Below are positions 1 through 11,725 of a stretch of 64,000 nucleotides of DNA, piece after piece. The stretch is taken from contig NC_063282.1 in the NCBI RefSeq assembly GCF_910591885.1, positions 3,288,001 to 3,352,000 on the forward strand, written 5' to 3'. This DNA is from Bombus terrestris (taxonomy: Eukaryota; Arthropoda; Insecta; Hymenoptera; Apidae). Made by a program: the position numbers and the translations under genes. Position 1 is the first letter of the stretch, and each line of letters starts with the position of its first letter. Under the pieces are notes generated by a model. It was not told the DNA's origin and made no database searches. It saw nothing but the letters and a program-made list of their open reading frames with translations.

Positions 1-1608
1 CTATTTTTTAAGTATTTTTTAAGTAACTGTATAATGTTGATATTTGTTATGTTATTAAATACGGAATTGATCACTATTAGAAATATTTGACAATTTTGTG
101 TACTATTAACTAGGGATCGTAACCATTATAAGCGAAATTAGAGAAGTTATGGTATAAGAATTCATATCTTAGTTTAAATGATTTTGATTATGAATAACCA
201 TTATAGATGGTTAAAAACCTTTTTGATATTTTTCATGAAATTCTGAGAATAACTGTTATTTTTAGTCTCTGTTATTATCAGATTCGTTGTTTATAATTTA
301 CAGAAATTCTGACATAAAAAATCGCTACTTTTTACTATTAGGACAACCAAAAGAATTGAAAGATTGCTTTCAAATATCTAGCTTTGTACCACTAACTATT
401 ATTAATTTGAATAAATATAAGGAATTCTCCTTTCCTTGGGGTTATTGATACCTGACCATACTTGGAATTATGAAATAGAAATAATATTACATTAACGGCG
501 TATTAAGTAAAATTATTTCCATATGCCTACAAGGGTTTTGTAACATTTTCATTCATAGAGCTTCTTAATATTTTTTCAACGCATTTTTCTTGATAAGAAA
601 GTCCAGAGATGAGTTACCTGTACCGAAAGATCATTGGTCGGAGAAAATTTTCGCAATTATCTGCGTATAATGCGACTCTTTTAAAGAGAAGATCCTTAAG
701 AATTTCTTGAGAGAACTCTAACGAGCTGACTAGAATTCTTCGGCCGTGTCGATCTTTAAGGTCTGCTGCATGAATGTAGATAAAGAAACAAAACCGTTTA
801 ATACGAAATATCTCATTGTTAAACAATATTTCAAATAATTGAAACGCCGCGATAAACTGCCAACGAATTTACACGTTCTTAACTTCATAAAGAGATTATT
901 CAGAAATTCTTTTTGTTCGTTGTTATTTGTTCTGTAAAAAGGAATAATCCGTAAACATATCGATTACTTGGAATTAAACAATAGGGTCTAGGCATTCACT
1001 GGAAATCATTCGCATCGCGTCCCATAAAATGGCTCCTTCAGATTTTTCTTATTTCTGTGTTCTGACAAAGAATTATTCAGAAAAGATGTTGAATCGTCCT
1101 GCGTCGTCGTTCTATACGTGGTATCGGACGATCGCAAAGCCCCACAAAAGAAAGAAAAGAAAGGAAAAAAAGAAGAATTTAGGCACTCGGCTCGGGTGTC
1201 TCGTTAAAGGGCTAAAGGGTGCTTGCGTAGGGTTGCCGACCCTTCATCCCCACTCTTCTCTTCAGTTACTTTACAACACACTCGTATCTCCCCTCTTATA
1301 CCTAAACCTCTAATAATTTTTTCAACATGTACCATTATGATACTTATCCACCTACGCACGTATGAGATAACTTACCAAACACAATTGAGACTTGATGATG
1401 TTATGGCTATAATGTTATCCTTTATCCCTCTGTTAGTTGGTAAGATAGATGCTCATTAAAACTTCGTTTTACAAAATTTTTGTAGCAATTTTTGTAGAAA
1501 TTTTTTGTAGCGTATTTAGGTAAAGTTTAGAAAAAGGATAGAATAAATTTATATCCTTAATTTTATTCGTTAAGAATTATAATTAAAAATAGTATTTTCT
1601 TGTAACAG
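1..1608. other. Non-coding left flank, probably a frazzled intron
   Basis: No coding exon was recognised. The stretch is AT-rich, with a purine-rich tract near 1140-1180 and only short chance reading frames. The first frazzled exon in the window begins in split-codon phase and in the middle of the ectodomain. The start codon and signal peptide must therefore lie to the left, and this stretch is most simply intron sequence. It ends in a normal acceptor, ACAG, at 1605-1608. Confidence 0.6.
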
Positions 1609-3226
1609 CTAATGCAGGTGGATTGTATTTTACTATCGAGCCACAAGATGTAGTGGTTGAACATGGAAGTCCTGCTAGATTAGATTGTGAAGCAAAAAGT
1701 GATTTTGGAAAACCCAGTATACAGTGGAGAACTGACGATGGACAACCGATTAATTTTATTGGAGATAGTTACCGGTAAGGGTATTAAGGTCTAAAACGAT
1801 ATTACTTTGTTCTTAAATGAAGGTTTTCTTTTATCATGCCTTTTTCTTTTTATAGATCTCAATTAGCTAATGGATCTTTGTATATAAATAGTGTTTATGG
1901 CAGTAGTCTGGAATTGACTGGAAGCTATCAATGTTTAGCTTCTGTAGATGATGTTGGGGCTATTGTTTCTCGAACTGCCACAATTAAAATTGCAAGTTAG
2001 TATTTAGGACCAATATAAGCTTTTCAAGTTATTGTGAATCAAAATCATGTAAAAAATGTTATTTTAAAGGTTCGCCAGTATTTGAAAGAGAACCTCAAGA
2101 TACTATGGTTTATCCAGGACAAATTGCATATTTAAGTTGTACACCTCTCACATCCTCCAGTTCATTGACTATACAATGGTTCAAAGATGAACATCCATTG
2201 CTGCCTGATGATAGAATGACAATTTTGCCATCAGGTGCATTAGAAATTGATGATGTTAATATACAAGATATTGGATCATACAGCTGTAATGTTAGTAATT
2301 ATGGACAACAAAGATCCAGTAATAAAGCACAATTAGGATTGCTAACAAGTGATATTGGTTAGTGTAAATCTTTAAACATGATCTCTATAAACTAGCAGAT
2401 ATTAATTTGTTACCTGCTGCTATAGGTCAAGAAAGTACTCCACCAGTCTTTATTGCTAAGCCATTACAACAAATAGCTATTGAAGAATCAACAGTCACAC
2501 TTGAGTGTGCTGCCAATGGCTACCCAAAACCAAGTATACTTTGGTTGAAAGATGGTGTTGCCATTGATTTAGCATCTTTTCAATCTAGGTATGCAGTCAA
2601 GGTGTACATAAGATGGAGAAGTTGAATTTTTAAGCTTCTTTTTTAATTGTTTAGGTACAGTAGAGTTGCTGCTTCCAGTCTTGTGATCAGTAATGTTCAA
2701 GAAATAGATGATGGTTCTTATCAATGTCGTGCAGAAAATGAAGTTGAAACATTAGATGCAGCTGCTGATTTAATTGTACAAGGTATTCTAGTTTCACTAT
2801 CAGTATTTCCACATGTTCATTTTATTTTACACTATTTGATGCTATATCATTGTTTTATTACCTATATAGTTCCACCAAGATTTATTAGAAAGCCAGAAGA
2901 TAAGGTAGCTAGTGAAAATCAAGATTTAGAATTTGAATGTGAAATTTATGGGAAGCCAGAACCGAAAATTACATGGCTCAAAAATGGCGAACGTATTACC
3001 TTAAGTGCATACTGGCAAATTGTGAATGGGTATGTTTACTAACTATCACTGAAAATGGATCAAAATAATTCATAGAGTATAAGAAATTGAAATAAATGTT
3101 TCTTTTTTAGTTACAATCTTAGAATTAACGGCCTACTACCGATAGATGCTGGAATTTTCCAATGCATAGGAACAAATTCTGCTGGAAGTGTACGAGCTGC
3201 AGCACGTTTAACAATTAATCAGCCTA
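1609..3226 (+). other. fra: frazzled exons for four Ig domains
   Basis: Seven exons encode four immunoglobulin domains. Paired cysteines are visible in each: LDCEA with YQCLA, LSCTP with YSCNV, LECAA with YQCRA, and FECEI with FQCIG. Each has the expected tryptophan after the first cysteine (IQWRT, IQWFK, ILWLK, ITWLK). In DCC-family receptors these four domains form a bent horseshoe. Confidence 0.9.
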
Positions 3227-6200
3227 GTGAGTTCTGCAATTGAAATTATCTATATTCAATTTCCTATATGTACAATCTAAATAATTTTTTGTAGTAAAAT
3301 TTATTTTTGCGTTTATTTAATATATTTATTAGTTTTTATTTATTTATTTGAGAGCATGACATATACTATATTTAATTTCTATTTTTTTTTTTTGTACAAA
3401 TTTTAATTTAATTATTTTCCATTTGTGTTTCCTCCTTTTTTAACTGTGTTGCATGCTAACATATGTATTCAGAAAAGGCAAATCCCCATAAATCAACTAC
3501 CCCAAAGACAGTTCCTAAAAAGAAGTTACTATTGCATCGGCAATTGTATAATAAAACGTGGCAGCACCCAAGTACCCTTTTAGGTCACACAATGTCTGCA
3601 TTTACCCCCAATCCACCGCTTTCCATTGGTCCCTCTGATGACCCTGCAGATCTGCCTGGATCTGTTAAATTTCCTAATTCCCTTTACGACCCAAAATCCC
3701 ATTTTGTAGATGACACAGACAGCTTGGAATCGATAGAAGGAAGTGTCCCGTCAGCACCAAGGAATTTAAGTCACGTCATTGTCACTGCTAGATTCGTAAC
3801 TTTACGGTGGCAAGAACCCGAGAATAGAAATGGAGAGATTTTAAATTACTATATTTATTACAAACAAGAAGGTGCTCAAAGGTGACGATTAGTTCCTTGA
3901 TAAATGCACTTATGATTCGTGTTTACTTGCGTCTTCTATATAATAGTAAAATCTTACAGAGAACGAGTTACTCATAGGCAACAAAAATTAGAGGCAGTAA
4001 TACAGGGTTTACAACCAAGTATGACGTATCAATTTCGAGTAGTCGCCGTGAATGAAAGAGGGATGTCCGGAATGTCCAGTGAAATATTACAAGTTACCAC
4101 ACTTACTGAGGTCTGTCTATAATTTCAAACATATCTAGTAAATTAAACGTATTATTCCATGACCAAAGTATTACAAACTTATTATTACAATAGGTCAATG
4201 TCCCTGGACCTCCACTAAATTTAGAGGGACATGCTACAAGCAGTGTGAGCATTGCGTTATCTTGGGAAAAGCCACAAGTAGTCAATGGAAAAATTTCTAA
4301 ATACATAATTACATTTGTAGAGGTATATTGTTTTGAATAAAAGATGTTAATAATTACGTAATATAATGTATTAAATGTTAAATTTTGAATATTTTACTTA
4401 AAGGGTAACAATGAGGACATAACGCGTGAAACTACTAGTACGATGCACGAATTAGTAGATCTCGTGCCTTATACGGAATATAGTATTAAAGTTCAGGCTG
4501 TAAACGAGAATGGTCCTGGCGTGTTTAGTAGAGATATCGTAGTTCGGACTTATAGTGCACAACCTACTCAACCACCACACAATGTTACAGTAGAACCAGT
4601 TAGTCCTACAGTGCGTATTATATTTAGAGTTCCACAGATAAAAACATTGAATAATTTTCGAATATCATTGTATAGCTTTTTGGTATTTTTGTTTTTAGAG
4701 CATTATAATAAGATGGGAACCGCCACTCGAAGGACAAAATGGAATTGTCACTGGTTATAAAATTCGTTATCGTCGTTACGATCGCAGTCCACAGCCGGTA
4801 ACTATAACAACTGAAGGAAATCAACGTTCACGAGTACTCACTGGACTTGAAAAACATGTTGTTTATCAAGTTCGTATATGTGCCTTAAACGTTAATGGAA
4901 CTGGACCTTGGTCAGAATGGATACAGATAGAAACATACGAAACCGAATCTGATGAAAACCGAGTGCCAAATACACCCAGCAACTTAAGAAGTTAGTAAGC
5001 TCTTAAAACTTTTTATGTTACTGTGAACTTTAATTCATATATGATAAACATATTTTTTGTTTATATATTTACAGCAAAAGTAATGTCTGATTATATACAA
5101 GTTTTTTGGAATCCACCGAAAGATCAAAGTATTAAAGTAAAGGGATATAAACTTGGATGGGGAAAGGGAGTCCCTGATGTTGAAGTTCGACTTCTTGATG
5201 GAAAAGAACGGTCTTTTACCATAGATCAATTGGGTGAATAGTCAAATTTGTAGTTTCATGAAGTCATAAACGTGTTAGATATGTTATATTATCTTTCTTT
5301 TCTATTTAGAACCAATCACTGAGTATGTTATATCACTAAGAGCAACGAATGATGCTGGCGATGGTCAACCAGCATATGCAAACGTAAGAACTACGGAACG
5401 TTCTGTGTCTGAATTTTCTGTGCCTTTACTACCGCCTGTTGGTCTTAAAGCCGCTGTTCTGTCTGACACTACAGTCGTACTATACTGGACTGATACAACC
5501 TTGTCAAAAACTCAAGTACGTAAATGTTTATATTAATATACTATACTAAATTAGGAGACCTTATTAAAAAGAGATAATAACATTACAGTTCGTAACGGAT
5601 AATCGATATTACGTAGCACGTTATACGTCACATCATCATAGCAGCAACCCTCGTTATAAATATCATAATGCAACTGATCTTAATTGCATGATAAATGATT
5701 TAAAACCCAATACAATATATGAATTTGCAGTCAAGCTTGTTAAGGTATTTATAATTTATTATTTCGAAGAATATCTAATTATACAAAAGGGTATTTAAAT
5801 AACTTAGTAATTATTTAGGGAAAACGAGAATCGTTATGGAGTATGGTTGTTACGAATCAAACTCAAGAAGCTGCACCTAGTTCTGCGCCCAGGGATCTGA
5901 TGATTCAGAGTATCGGAGACCGTCCAACTTCAGTTTTAGTGCGTTGGCAACCTCCTAAACAACCAAATGGACCAATTACAGGTACTCATTAATACTTTTA
6001 ATAGTAGTATAATGTGTATAATAATAATGATGCATACATTTGTTTCAGGATATATTACTTTTTATTCAATTGATAATACGAAATGGGATCGCGATTGGTT
6101 ATTGGAAGCTGTAGTTGGAGATAAAACTGAGTGCATTGTGAAGGGCCTCCAACCAAGTACAACCTACTACTTCAAAATCCAAGCACGGAATTCAAAAGGA

Positions 6201-8528
6201 TATGGTCCTTTTTCTACAACTGTTCCATTCAAGACGCCTCAAAGTAAGCATTTAATTCTTATAAGTGTATATGCATGTAGTATCATGCACTACACGATTT
6301 TTTTAGTTTCGAAAGTTTGTTCAGTGTTTCGTACATAGTGCTATTTATGGTGACTACTATATCTTTTTATCTCTTCATATCGTATGTGTTATGTCGGTGT
6401 CTTATTACTATATTTTTTTATTTCTATGCTAGGCAGTGGTATGGATGTCTATGATGAATTGCATGATCGAGGTAAGACATTATTCTTCTATAGTTTTTTG
6501 TTTTTAGCATAGCATGTACTTTAAAGTGTAAATTGAGTGATGAGAGGTAATGTAAATACTGCATTGTGATTGCACTATCATCAATATTACCGCCATTACT
6601 GTTAGAACTGCTATACATTGGAATTAATTTACAGATGGAAGTGGACTTTCAAATATATTCATCTACATTATTGTGGCTTGTTCTATTGTTCTTATCACTG
6701 GAACAGCAGTGGTGATCGTGGTTATATGTTGCAAGCGCAATCCAGATTCGCCTGATAGGAAGAAAGGGTATGTATTATATATATATATTTACAATATGTT
6801 TTGTACGACATTATTTTTACAAAAATTACAACTGTAATGTGTAGATACATGAAAGACACAAATCAAAAAACAAACATTAAACCACCCGATTTGTGGATTC
6901 ATCATGATCAAATGGAATTGAAAGCTCTTGAGAAATCTTCAATAAATGGAGAGGCATCTACTAGTGGTGTTGCTAGTAATACCTTACCTAGGTCAAATAA
7001 CCAGGATTATAATCAAGAGAATGTACATGGAAATTCTAGTTCATTGGATAAACGTACTTACGTACCAAGTTACATGGGTAAGTTTTTGAAGATAATATTT
7101 TTCAACAAAACACTTCATCACATCAAACACAATACTTACAAGATTTTATTCATTTCATTGAATTTTTAGCTCTTCATATATTTTATTATGGTTATACAAA
7201 TAAATTTAATACCATTTCTAACATAATTAGGTAGTTTTAATGATTTTTTATTCGCCATTAGAACCTCGGTTAAGATTTTTTAGAAAGAAAATTCTATTTT
7301 GTTTATCATTTTCCTGATTTTTGTATTCGGTTTATGTTTACTCACTCAACATTAGGTAACACTGATGAGAAGTGCTCAACCCTGAGTAGACAACATAGTC
7401 GAGGAAGCCATAAACCTAAACTCATTACACTTCCCGTTGACAGTGCATCTTTACATCAACGTAAGTAATAGTAAAATTAAGCGAGGAGATGTAATGTTTT
7501 GTGACTATAGTATATAATATTGATTTGTATACAATAATATTAATGAAACATAATCTCTTAAGCTGTATGACAAAGTACTAAATTTGTTACAGCTATAGCG
7601 ACGGCCACACCGATCGTAAATACAAGCATGTCACAACCAACAATTCATACGTCGTGTAGTGATACGCCATCCGTGAGACAGAATTATCCTCGAACTGTAG
7701 CACAATACAGTTTAAGTCGAGCACACATTACTTTAGAACCAACACCGGAATCGAGTCCAGACTCTTGTAATATTTCAACTTCGTATGAACCAATGCAAAG
7801 TCAAGTAAGATTCTTATATAGTTGGTAATAAACACTTAAATAAAGAATCATGTTTCATATAAATTATTTGTATTTAAAGCAATTATCATATGGTACAAGT
7901 GGTCAGTCCTATAGTGGAAATACTCAATACGCTTCAGGACACTATAGCAATAATAATCAACCATCAAGTGTAGGTGGTGGAGTTGATGGTGGTAGCGGTA
8001 GTAAAAGGATGCAGGGACATCCTTTGAAAAGTTTTAGCGTGCCAGCACCTCCACCTCAGTCTGCACCTTCAACACCAGCCCAACAAAAACACGGCGGTGA
8101 GCCCCATCGTTTATTGTTTTTATAGCCTATGTCATCTTGCATGTGTATTATGATATTTTTTGTTGTGTTCTTTAGTTTCTCAAGTAACAGTAAGACCTAC
8201 AATGTCTGGAAGTCCATACAAGAAACCACAAAGTTCTACACAGTTAGCAAAGAATCGATTAGCCTCAGTTTCGAATCCGGTGCATACTTCGGAAGAAGTT
8301 GAACGGTTAAAGGTAATCTTTTAATTTTATATCATAGTGTTATAAAGAAAAGATAAAAGAATTTTAACTACTTTTATTACATTCGATCATGAGATAAGAT
8401 GCTGAACTATTTGTTTTTATTTTTTACAGCCTTCTTACAGTACAGAAGAATTAAATCAAGAGATGGCTAATTTAGAAGGCCTTATGAAAGACCTAAATGC
8501 CATAACAGCATCTGAATTTGAGTGCTAG
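1609..8528 (+). CDS. fra: Frazzled/DCC/neogenin-type netrin receptor, missing its first exon(s)
   Basis: Single-pass receptor for netrin, acting in axon and cell guidance at the plasma membrane (family knowledge). Exons read as 1609-1774, 1856-1995, 2070-2357, 2426-2588, 2655-2782, 2870-3029, 3111-3226, 3473-3881, 3960-4110, 4194-4322, 4404-4610, 4699-4990, 5075-5233, 5310-5515, 5589-5744, 5819-5981, 6049-6243, 6433-6471, 6635-6767, 6845-7077, 7356-7460, 7593-7804, 7880-8096, 8176-8312 and 8430-8528. All phases match and give 1466 residues plus a stop. The order is four Ig, six FNIII, one membrane helix, then a tail. The tail holds KPPDLWIHHDQMELK (P1), a proline-rich P2-like stretch and the C-terminal EELNQEMANLEGLMKDLNAI (P3). 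This 4 Ig + 6 FNIII + P1-P3 order is diagnostic of DCC/Frazzled. The donor at 4611 is GTGCGT. The 5' end is outside the window. Confidence 0.95.
3473..6243 (+). other. fra: frazzled exons for linker and six fibronectin III domains
   Basis: Six FNIII repeats follow each other, with the usual Trp in strand B (LRWQEP, LSWEKP, IRWEPP, VFWNPP, LYWTD, VRWQPP) and a Tyr motif near the end of each. They are preceded by about 95 residues of Lys-, Pro- and Ser-rich linker in exon 3473-3881, between Ig4 and FNIII-1. Netrin binds within FNIII repeats of DCC (family knowledge). Confidence 0.88.
6433..6471 (+). other. fra: 39-nt in-frame micro-exon of frazzled, juxtamembrane
   Basis: A 39-nt exon lies between CTAG at 6429-6432 and the donor GTAAGA at 6472. 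It encodes about 13 residues (SGMDVYDELHDR) just outside the membrane helix. Both neighbours are in matching phase, so skipping it also keeps the frame. Reality as an exon is inferred from splice sites, open frame and phase. Confidence 0.65.
6635..6767 (+). other. fra: frazzled transmembrane exon
   Basis: Encodes a hydrophobic run of about 25 residues (IFIYIIVACSIVLITGTAVV and on) followed by the basic CCKRNPDSPDRKK stop-transfer. This fixes the topology: Ig/FNIII outside, P motifs inside. Confidence 0.9.
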
Positions 8529-11500
8529 AAAAGGTTCCTAAACCTTGTGCCATCTCAATTCAATAGACTGCAATGATACATTCTCAATGTTAGTACCTGA
8601 GAAATAGACGTAACAATTATGTTACACGTCGAAACTCTTGACAAAGTTTATACGCAAAAAAAATATAATTGGCAGTGTATAACCGATGACCGATGAACGG
8701 CCTCGATATTGAATTTTTCAAACAATTCATTTGAAAGCTATAATCCCAGTGATATTGGACTAGACCGAGTTCTTTCCTAGTCAATTTGCTTTTTCCTCTG
8801 GTACTAACGTTGCTTTTTACGATAAAATGCAAAGTATACTTGCCAATGTATTCTGACACTGCCACATTCTTGTAGTGAATTTGTATTTTGTAAGAACGTT
8901 GAGTAGTATGGTTTGAAAGCGTTGATGAAAGAATTGAACATTTTATTACGGACTATTAACGGTGTATTTTTGTGCATACGATGTATGCAAGTCAATCTAA
9001 ATGGAACGAATGGTAAGTTCGATTCTTATCGATGATCTTTCAACGCGAATAGATTATGTTAAATTAATAATTCAATGAATTCACAGCGAAGAGAAACGGT
9101 TTGAATGTTCTTTCAATTTTTATACGCGAGAAAGTGATGGGTACTTTCGCGATTATCTTTTATATGCACCATAAAAAAAGTAACGATCTTGCCTAAAAAA
9201 GCGAAAAACAAAAGAATTCGTATTGCATTCAAAAACTCACGCGCTCTTTGCCATGATTTTGTAACTTATACTCATAAGAGAGAGTACGTTTTATATATCA
9301 GTAATGTCGACTGCCATACTTACGCTTAGGATGGCTAGATCACGTGAGTCTCTTAATCGAACAATTAATAGTTCATTACACATAAGGCGGACAGTAGGAA
9401 TATATTTTCTATTTTTTATCCATCAGAATGCTTTTCATAACATTTTATCAATGTTCGATAATAGGTTTTATACGGTATGGTACTTTCAAGTTAGTTATTT
9501 TAGTATTAGTCGATTAAAACACAATAAGTCATCAAGAAGTTTCACCAATTTTATATTATTTATAAAATGTATTAAACATTGCCTGTAATTTGACGAATTA
9601 TATTTAACAGGCTGAAATATTTTTCATTTATACAAAATCTCAACGTTTTTGAACACTGTGTAATGGCCTTAAAACATTTTTGTATTATGTTGACCTATAC
9701 TCAGTGGCTTTGGCAGCTTAATAAGGAACTCTGTTCCTATTTACGGAAGAACGTACGCGTATACTTTTAAAGTAACAATGTAGTATTACGATCTCATTGA
9801 GAAATTATTTTAGGGTTACAAGTGAACATCGAGTATGGGTATTATAATAAGCTGTATAGCATATGAGAATTAAGAATTTGAATATCGCGCGTCTTGTCAT
9901 AAGAATCTCATGTATCGATACACGATACGTTTTCAGCGAGATGTCGATAGTATCGATAGTGTTTATATATTTAAAATTTCGATAGTTCGTTTAACTTTTA
10001 AATAAGCATTATGTTTCTAACGTCCAGTTAAGGTACGTAAGTCGGTCTAATTAATAGAATTAAATTAAATTTTAGAGTCGTTTTTGCAAACTATTTTTTA
10101 CCCAATATTTAGAAATTGTTATTTGTAAGTACTATATGTTATTTCGTTTGAATAGATTTCAACAGCACAGCTATTGATGACTTGCAATAGTGCAGGTACT
10201 TTGCAAGAAATGAAAACAATCGAATTTCTCTGTCATATTCGAAACGATGACGACGGGCAGATTGTCACATAGGATATTAAAGCGGCAGTTCTTTGACCAT
10301 ATCCGTCGAGACACATAGTTAATACATATTTCCTTCCAATGTTAGGAATCTGCTACGTAATAAATTTTTTACAATGTTTTATTGCGATATATACGCAGGT
10401 CTCTTTAGTATTAATAAAAGAGAGACCTTGGGAGATGCAGGATAAAAGTAATGATTCTAACTTGAGACATATAAGAAGAAATACGATCAGGTAATTTCTC
10501 ATGTAGTATTCCGTACTATACCACCTTTTTAAGCACTTTTGTATTTTCTTAAAGTTGAACATAATTGTACAAAAGTCCAACGCGTAAAGGACAATGCACC
10601 AAGACTCCCGTTGCGGCAAAGCCTAATATGGAAAATAGTACAAAGCAATATGTGATACTCTATTGTTTGTGATGCAATGCCAGTCGTGAATTATACGAAA
10701 GAAATCATCGGCTCGTCCAGAGTATTACATATTACTCGAATATTTGCTGCTAGACGGGAAGTATACCATTCATCTTGAGCAACGCGAAGCGAACTTCTTT
10801 TATCGTCGGCTTAGCTCTGATTAGAGAGTTATTCAAACTAGTATTAAGATATATGTATTCGCTACAATGCACGATTTCGATTCATTCTCATCTCCTGTCT
10901 CGAATATTACAGTTTTCTTGGATAGAGAAAATATTACGAACAAAGTGGCTGTACGCTTAATAGAGCAAAAATAATTCTAAATAATTTTCGAATGTTTTTC
11001 GTTTATGTCGAAATCGGAGATATTTTATAAATGTTTTAAGATTGGCACAATGGAACTGTGTGAGTACATGTGAGCTATACCGATAAGAAAAGAACCGCTT
11101 GTATATTAGATATATATATAAAATTTGTAACTATTGCGTGATTCAAAGGGCGATTTAGCTCTTTGTAATTAAAAAGAAAGGAACGGGCCTATAAAAAGGC
11201 CTGCAGAAATATTTTACCACAAAAGTATAGTAGATATATATAAAATATATATTTATCTATGTAAAATTATTATTTATTGATTTTTATGTATACTGAAAAT
11301 ATTGAGGATAAATGAATATTGCAAGATGCTAGAGGCTGGTTGGTTTTAATCATTTCCATTGATATATCGTTGTGATCATTGCTATCATTGTCATTATCAT
11401 TACATGTCATTCTATTCATTGTCGTTCACTATTCTTCTCTTCGATCAGTGTCTTATGAATTTGTTAGGATTAGTATGAAAGTTCGGCGGTAATCGGAGAC

Positions 11501-11725
11501 TAAAAAAGAAGCTACAGGCCACTGATGTATGTATATAGATAGAACACCGCTACTTTATAAAATAATTAAGTATTTATATACATATACATATAGCCATTAT
11601 AAAATATAATTATTATATTTGTACAATACATATAAGGCAGCCATCTCTAATGAAATATTCATAACAAGTGTGTGATAATATTTGTAAAACTTGATATCCA
11701 ATAAACAATCTTATGTTCTTTACAA
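8529..11725 (+). other. fra: Probable long 3' UTR of frazzled
   Basis: AT-rich, no coding exon seen. A possible proximal poly(A) signal AATAAA lies at 10359-10364 and a stronger distal candidate at 11700-11705. CGATA motifs cluster at 9913-9984. The 3' UTR extent is inferred only from these signals; no transcript evidence is available. Confidence 0.45.
11700..11705 (+). terminator. Candidate distal poly(A) signal of frazzled
   Basis: Canonical AATAAA followed within about 20-30 nt by a T/GT-rich stretch (TTATGTTC, then a T9 run). It is the last plausible signal before the 12 kb region changes character. Confidence 0.4.
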
